A stretch of 7,615 nucleotides of DNA from Bacteroidota bacterium. GTDB lineage: Bacteria; Bacteroidota; Bacteroidia; Bacteroidales; 4484-276. The translations under genes were made by a program, and so were the position numbers. Below are positions 6,198-7,615 of the stretch, one piece after another. The notes under the pieces are model-generated. The model had not been told where the DNA came from, did no database searches, and saw only the letters and a list, made by a program, of their open reading frames with translations. Every line of letters begins with the position of its first letter. The first letter of the stretch is position 1. The stretch covers positions 1-7,615 of the forward strand of contig JABMQA010000938.1 in the NCBI GenBank assembly GCA_013203545.1, written 5' to 3'.

Positions 6198-7097
6198 ATG
6201 ATGATCAAACATCTGGCAGAGCTGGTAGAAGCAGCAAAAAACGGTAAAATCCGCAAATTGGTTTTGGCGGCAGCAGGCGATGAAGACGCTATGCTTGCCG
6301 TTAAAAACGCAACAATGCAAGGTATTATCGAGCCTATTCTTGTTGGGGACATGGCCAGGATAAAAGCTATCGCTAAACGTATCCATTTTGATATCAGCAA
6401 ACTGGAGACCTACAATTTTGAGGATAAAATGGAGGCTTCAATGCAGGCTACACGCCTGATAAAGGAGGGCAAAGGTGAAATTTTAATGAAAGGAAATGTT
6501 GGAACCGGTACCTTGATGAAGGCCGTGCTGGACAAGGAACATGGTCTGCGCAAAGGTGCAACCCTGAGCCATGTGGCCGTGTTCGAATCCCCATATTATC
6601 ACAAACTGTTAGGTGTAACCGATGCTGCCATGAATGTATCGCCCGACCTGGAAACCAAAATTAACATCATTAAGAATGCCGTTGAGGTATTCCACAGGCT
6701 GGGGAATCCAAATCCAAAAGTGGCGCTTGTTGGTTCGGTTGAAACCGTAAATCCCCGTATGGAAGCTACCATGCATGCAGCTACCATTTCGATGATGAAT
6801 TACCGCAAACAAATTACAGGTTGTATCATCGACGGCCCTCTCGCAATCGACAATGCCATTTCGAAGAAGTCGGCAGAGCTCAAGGATATTACCAGCCAGG
6901 TAGCCGGTGATACCGACATCATTATGGCTCCCGATATCGATGGTGGAAATATTTTATATAAAACCCTGAACTTTTTAGGTGGTGCCGTTTCAGCCGCAGT
7001 AATTATGGGTGCCAGGGTACCGGTGGTTCTCACGTCGAGATCAGACAGCGACAAGAGTAAATTCTTATCCATAGCGCTTGCAGCAAAGATTGGTTAA
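6198..7097 (+). CDS. ptb: Phosphate butyryltransferase (PTA/PTB family)
   Basis: This 299-residue protein is the usual length for Ptb and shorter than a full phosphate acetyltransferase. It transfers an acyl group from CoA to phosphate (butyryl-CoA, or branched acyl-CoAs, to the acyl phosphate) in the cytoplasm. Family segments visible are LMKGNVGTGTLMKAVLDKE (about 95-113), LSHVAVFE (about 123-130), GVTDAAMNVSPDLETK (about 139-154) and VAGDTDIIMAPDIDGGN (about 235-251), followed by a glycine/alanine-rich C-terminus (LGGAVSAAVIMGA). It precedes butyrate kinase by 60 bp, the standard partner that turns the acyl phosphate into acid plus ATP, and this pairing favours Ptb over Pta. The start is ATGATG at 6198; the next codon (6201) is an alternative. 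Acyl-chain preference cannot be read from sequence, and isobutyryl/isovaleryl from amino-acid breakdown is possible. Confidence 0.92.
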   Translation: MMIKHLAELVEAAKNGKIRKLVLAAAGDEDAMLAVKNATMQGIIEPILVGDMARIKAIAKRIHFDISKLETYNFEDKMEASMQATRLIKEGKGEILMKGNVGTGTLMKAVLDKEHGLRKGATLSHVAVFESPYYHKLLGVTDAAMNVSPDLETKINIIKNAVEVFHRLGNPNPKVALVGSVETVNPRMEATMHAATISMMNYRKQITGCIIDGPLAIDNAISKKSAELKDITSQVAGDTDIIMAPDIDGGNILYKTLNFLGGAVSAAVIMGARVPVVLTSRSDSDKSKFLSIALAAKIG

Positions 7098-7100
7098 TTA

Positions 7101-7131
7101 TTGTGAATGGTAGCAAAGATTTGTAACTTTG
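7101..7131 (+). promoter_or_regulatory. Promoter of butyrate kinase between ptb and buk
   Basis: TTG at 7101-7103 and TAACTTTG at 7124-7131 are separated by 20 bases, fitting the Bacteroidota TTG / TAnnTTTG arrangement. It is the best-formed promoter in the window. GCAAAG (7113-7118) and CTTTGC (7127-7132) form an inverted repeat over the -7 box. AGCAAAGATT also occurs twice, at 7082-7091 and 7112-7121. Transcription would start near 7138, about 20 bases before the ATG. Confidence 0.65.
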
Positions 7132-7157
7132 CATCATACTGAAACAAGGGCAACTGC

Positions 7158-7615
7158 ATGGAAGGAATAGGAATATTAGCGATTAATCCGGGTTCAACCT
7201 CTACAAAAATCGGTGTTTTTGTGGATTTGAACCCGATCTTTTTGAAGAATATCAAGCACGACCCTGTAGAACTTGCCCAGTTTGATAAAATTACAGATCA
7301 GTTTCAATACCGGAAAGATATCATCGCTCACCAACTTAATGAAGGTGATATTTCTGAAAATGTGGTAAAAGCGGTAGTTGGCCGAGGTGGATTGTTAAAA
7401 CCTATCGAGTCGGGCGTTTACGAAGTAAACGCCCGGATGAAGGAGGATTTAAGAAACAGTCCGTTCGGAGAACATGCTTCAAACCTTGGAGGGCTTATAG
7501 CCGATGCCTTCGCCCAACAACTGGATGGTGTAAAAGCCTATATTGCCAATCCTGTTGTTGTGGATGAATTTGATGATATTGCCAGGATCTCCGGGCATCC
7601 GCTTTTTGTGAGAAA
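7158..7615 (+). CDS. buk: Butyrate kinase, N-terminal part cut by window edge
   Basis: The frame starting at ATG 7158 stays open to the right edge (152 codons plus two bases); the family is usually about 355 residues, so more than half is missing. Butyrate kinase transfers phosphate from butyryl phosphate (or branched acyl phosphate) to ADP in the cytoplasm, giving ATP and the acid. It is an acetokinase-type ASKHA kinase: the nucleotide/phosphate loop INPGSTSTK is at residues 9-17. GRGGLLKPIESGVYEVN (75-91) and HASNLGG (106-112) are characteristic Buk segments. It lies 60 bp after ptb on the same strand with its own candidate promoter. The GVYEVN stretch is encoded by a perfect DNA palindrome. 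The call rests on these motifs and the ptb neighbour. Confidence 0.92.
   Translation, partial: MEGIGILAINPGSTSTKIGVFVDLNPIFLKNIKHDPVELAQFDKITDQFQYRKDIIAHQLNEGDISENVVKAVVGRGGLLKPIESGVYEVNARMKEDLRNSPFGEHASNLGGLIADAFAQQLDGVKAYIANPVVVDEFDDIARISGHPLFVR
7411..7435. repeat. Perfect 11-bp hairpin inside the butyrate kinase gene
   Basis: CGGGCGTTTAC (7411-7421) is the exact reverse complement of GTAAACGCCCG (7425-7435), leaving a GAA loop. It lies in frame over codons for about residues 85-93. The mRNA would form a very stable stem. No U tract follows, so it is not a terminator. Confidence 0.9.

Overview
The window reads as chromosomal DNA of a member of the Bacteroidota, probably an anaerobic or fermentative lineage of the Bacteroidales/Marinilabiliales type. 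I infer this from four things: a TonB-dependent receptor with an N-terminal carboxypeptidase-regulatory-like domain, a lipoprotein with a Bacteroidota surface-export signal (C-S-K-D-D-D), -7 promoter elements of the form TAnnTTTG ahead of all three rightward genes, and A-rich leaders without clear Shine-Dalgarno sites. The species cannot be named from this sequence.

Left part (1-4277, minus strand): a two-gene outer-membrane module. A surface lipoprotein with an Ig-like N-terminal part and a parallel beta-helix-like body (4277-2808) comes first. A strong intrinsic terminator (about 2748-2782) follows, and then a TonB-dependent receptor that runs off the left edge (2709-1, 903 codons present, no stop). 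The pair looks like a nutrient or metal-complex uptake system in which the lipoprotein plays a SusD-like accessory role, but the substrate is not evident.

Centre (4278-4813): a 536-bp divergent intergenic region that holds the most unusual signals. One is a 156-bp composite palindrome (4344-4499) made of two inverted copies of a GC-rich hairpin around a perfect 24-bp inverted repeat. It resembles a REPIN or other non-autonomous relative of IS200/IS605 elements. The other is an array of eight TTAA-type units with 11-bp spacing in two blocks of four (4605-4683), which looks like a binding site for an OmpR/PhoB-type response regulator.

Right part (4814-7615, plus strand): a secreted zinc peptidase of family M64 (4814-6088), phosphate butyryltransferase (6198-7097), and the first 152 codons of butyrate kinase (7158 to the right edge). 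The last two enzymes convert butyryl-CoA or branched acyl-CoA to the free acid and make ATP by substrate-level phosphorylation. Each of the three genes has its own candidate -7 box, so the two-step pathway may be transcribed from two promoters.

The most useful leads are the composite palindrome and the 11-bp operator array. Next come the terminator inside the lipoprotein/receptor pair and a perfect 11-bp hairpin inside the butyrate kinase coding sequence. No tRNA, rRNA, CRISPR array or transposase gene was seen.
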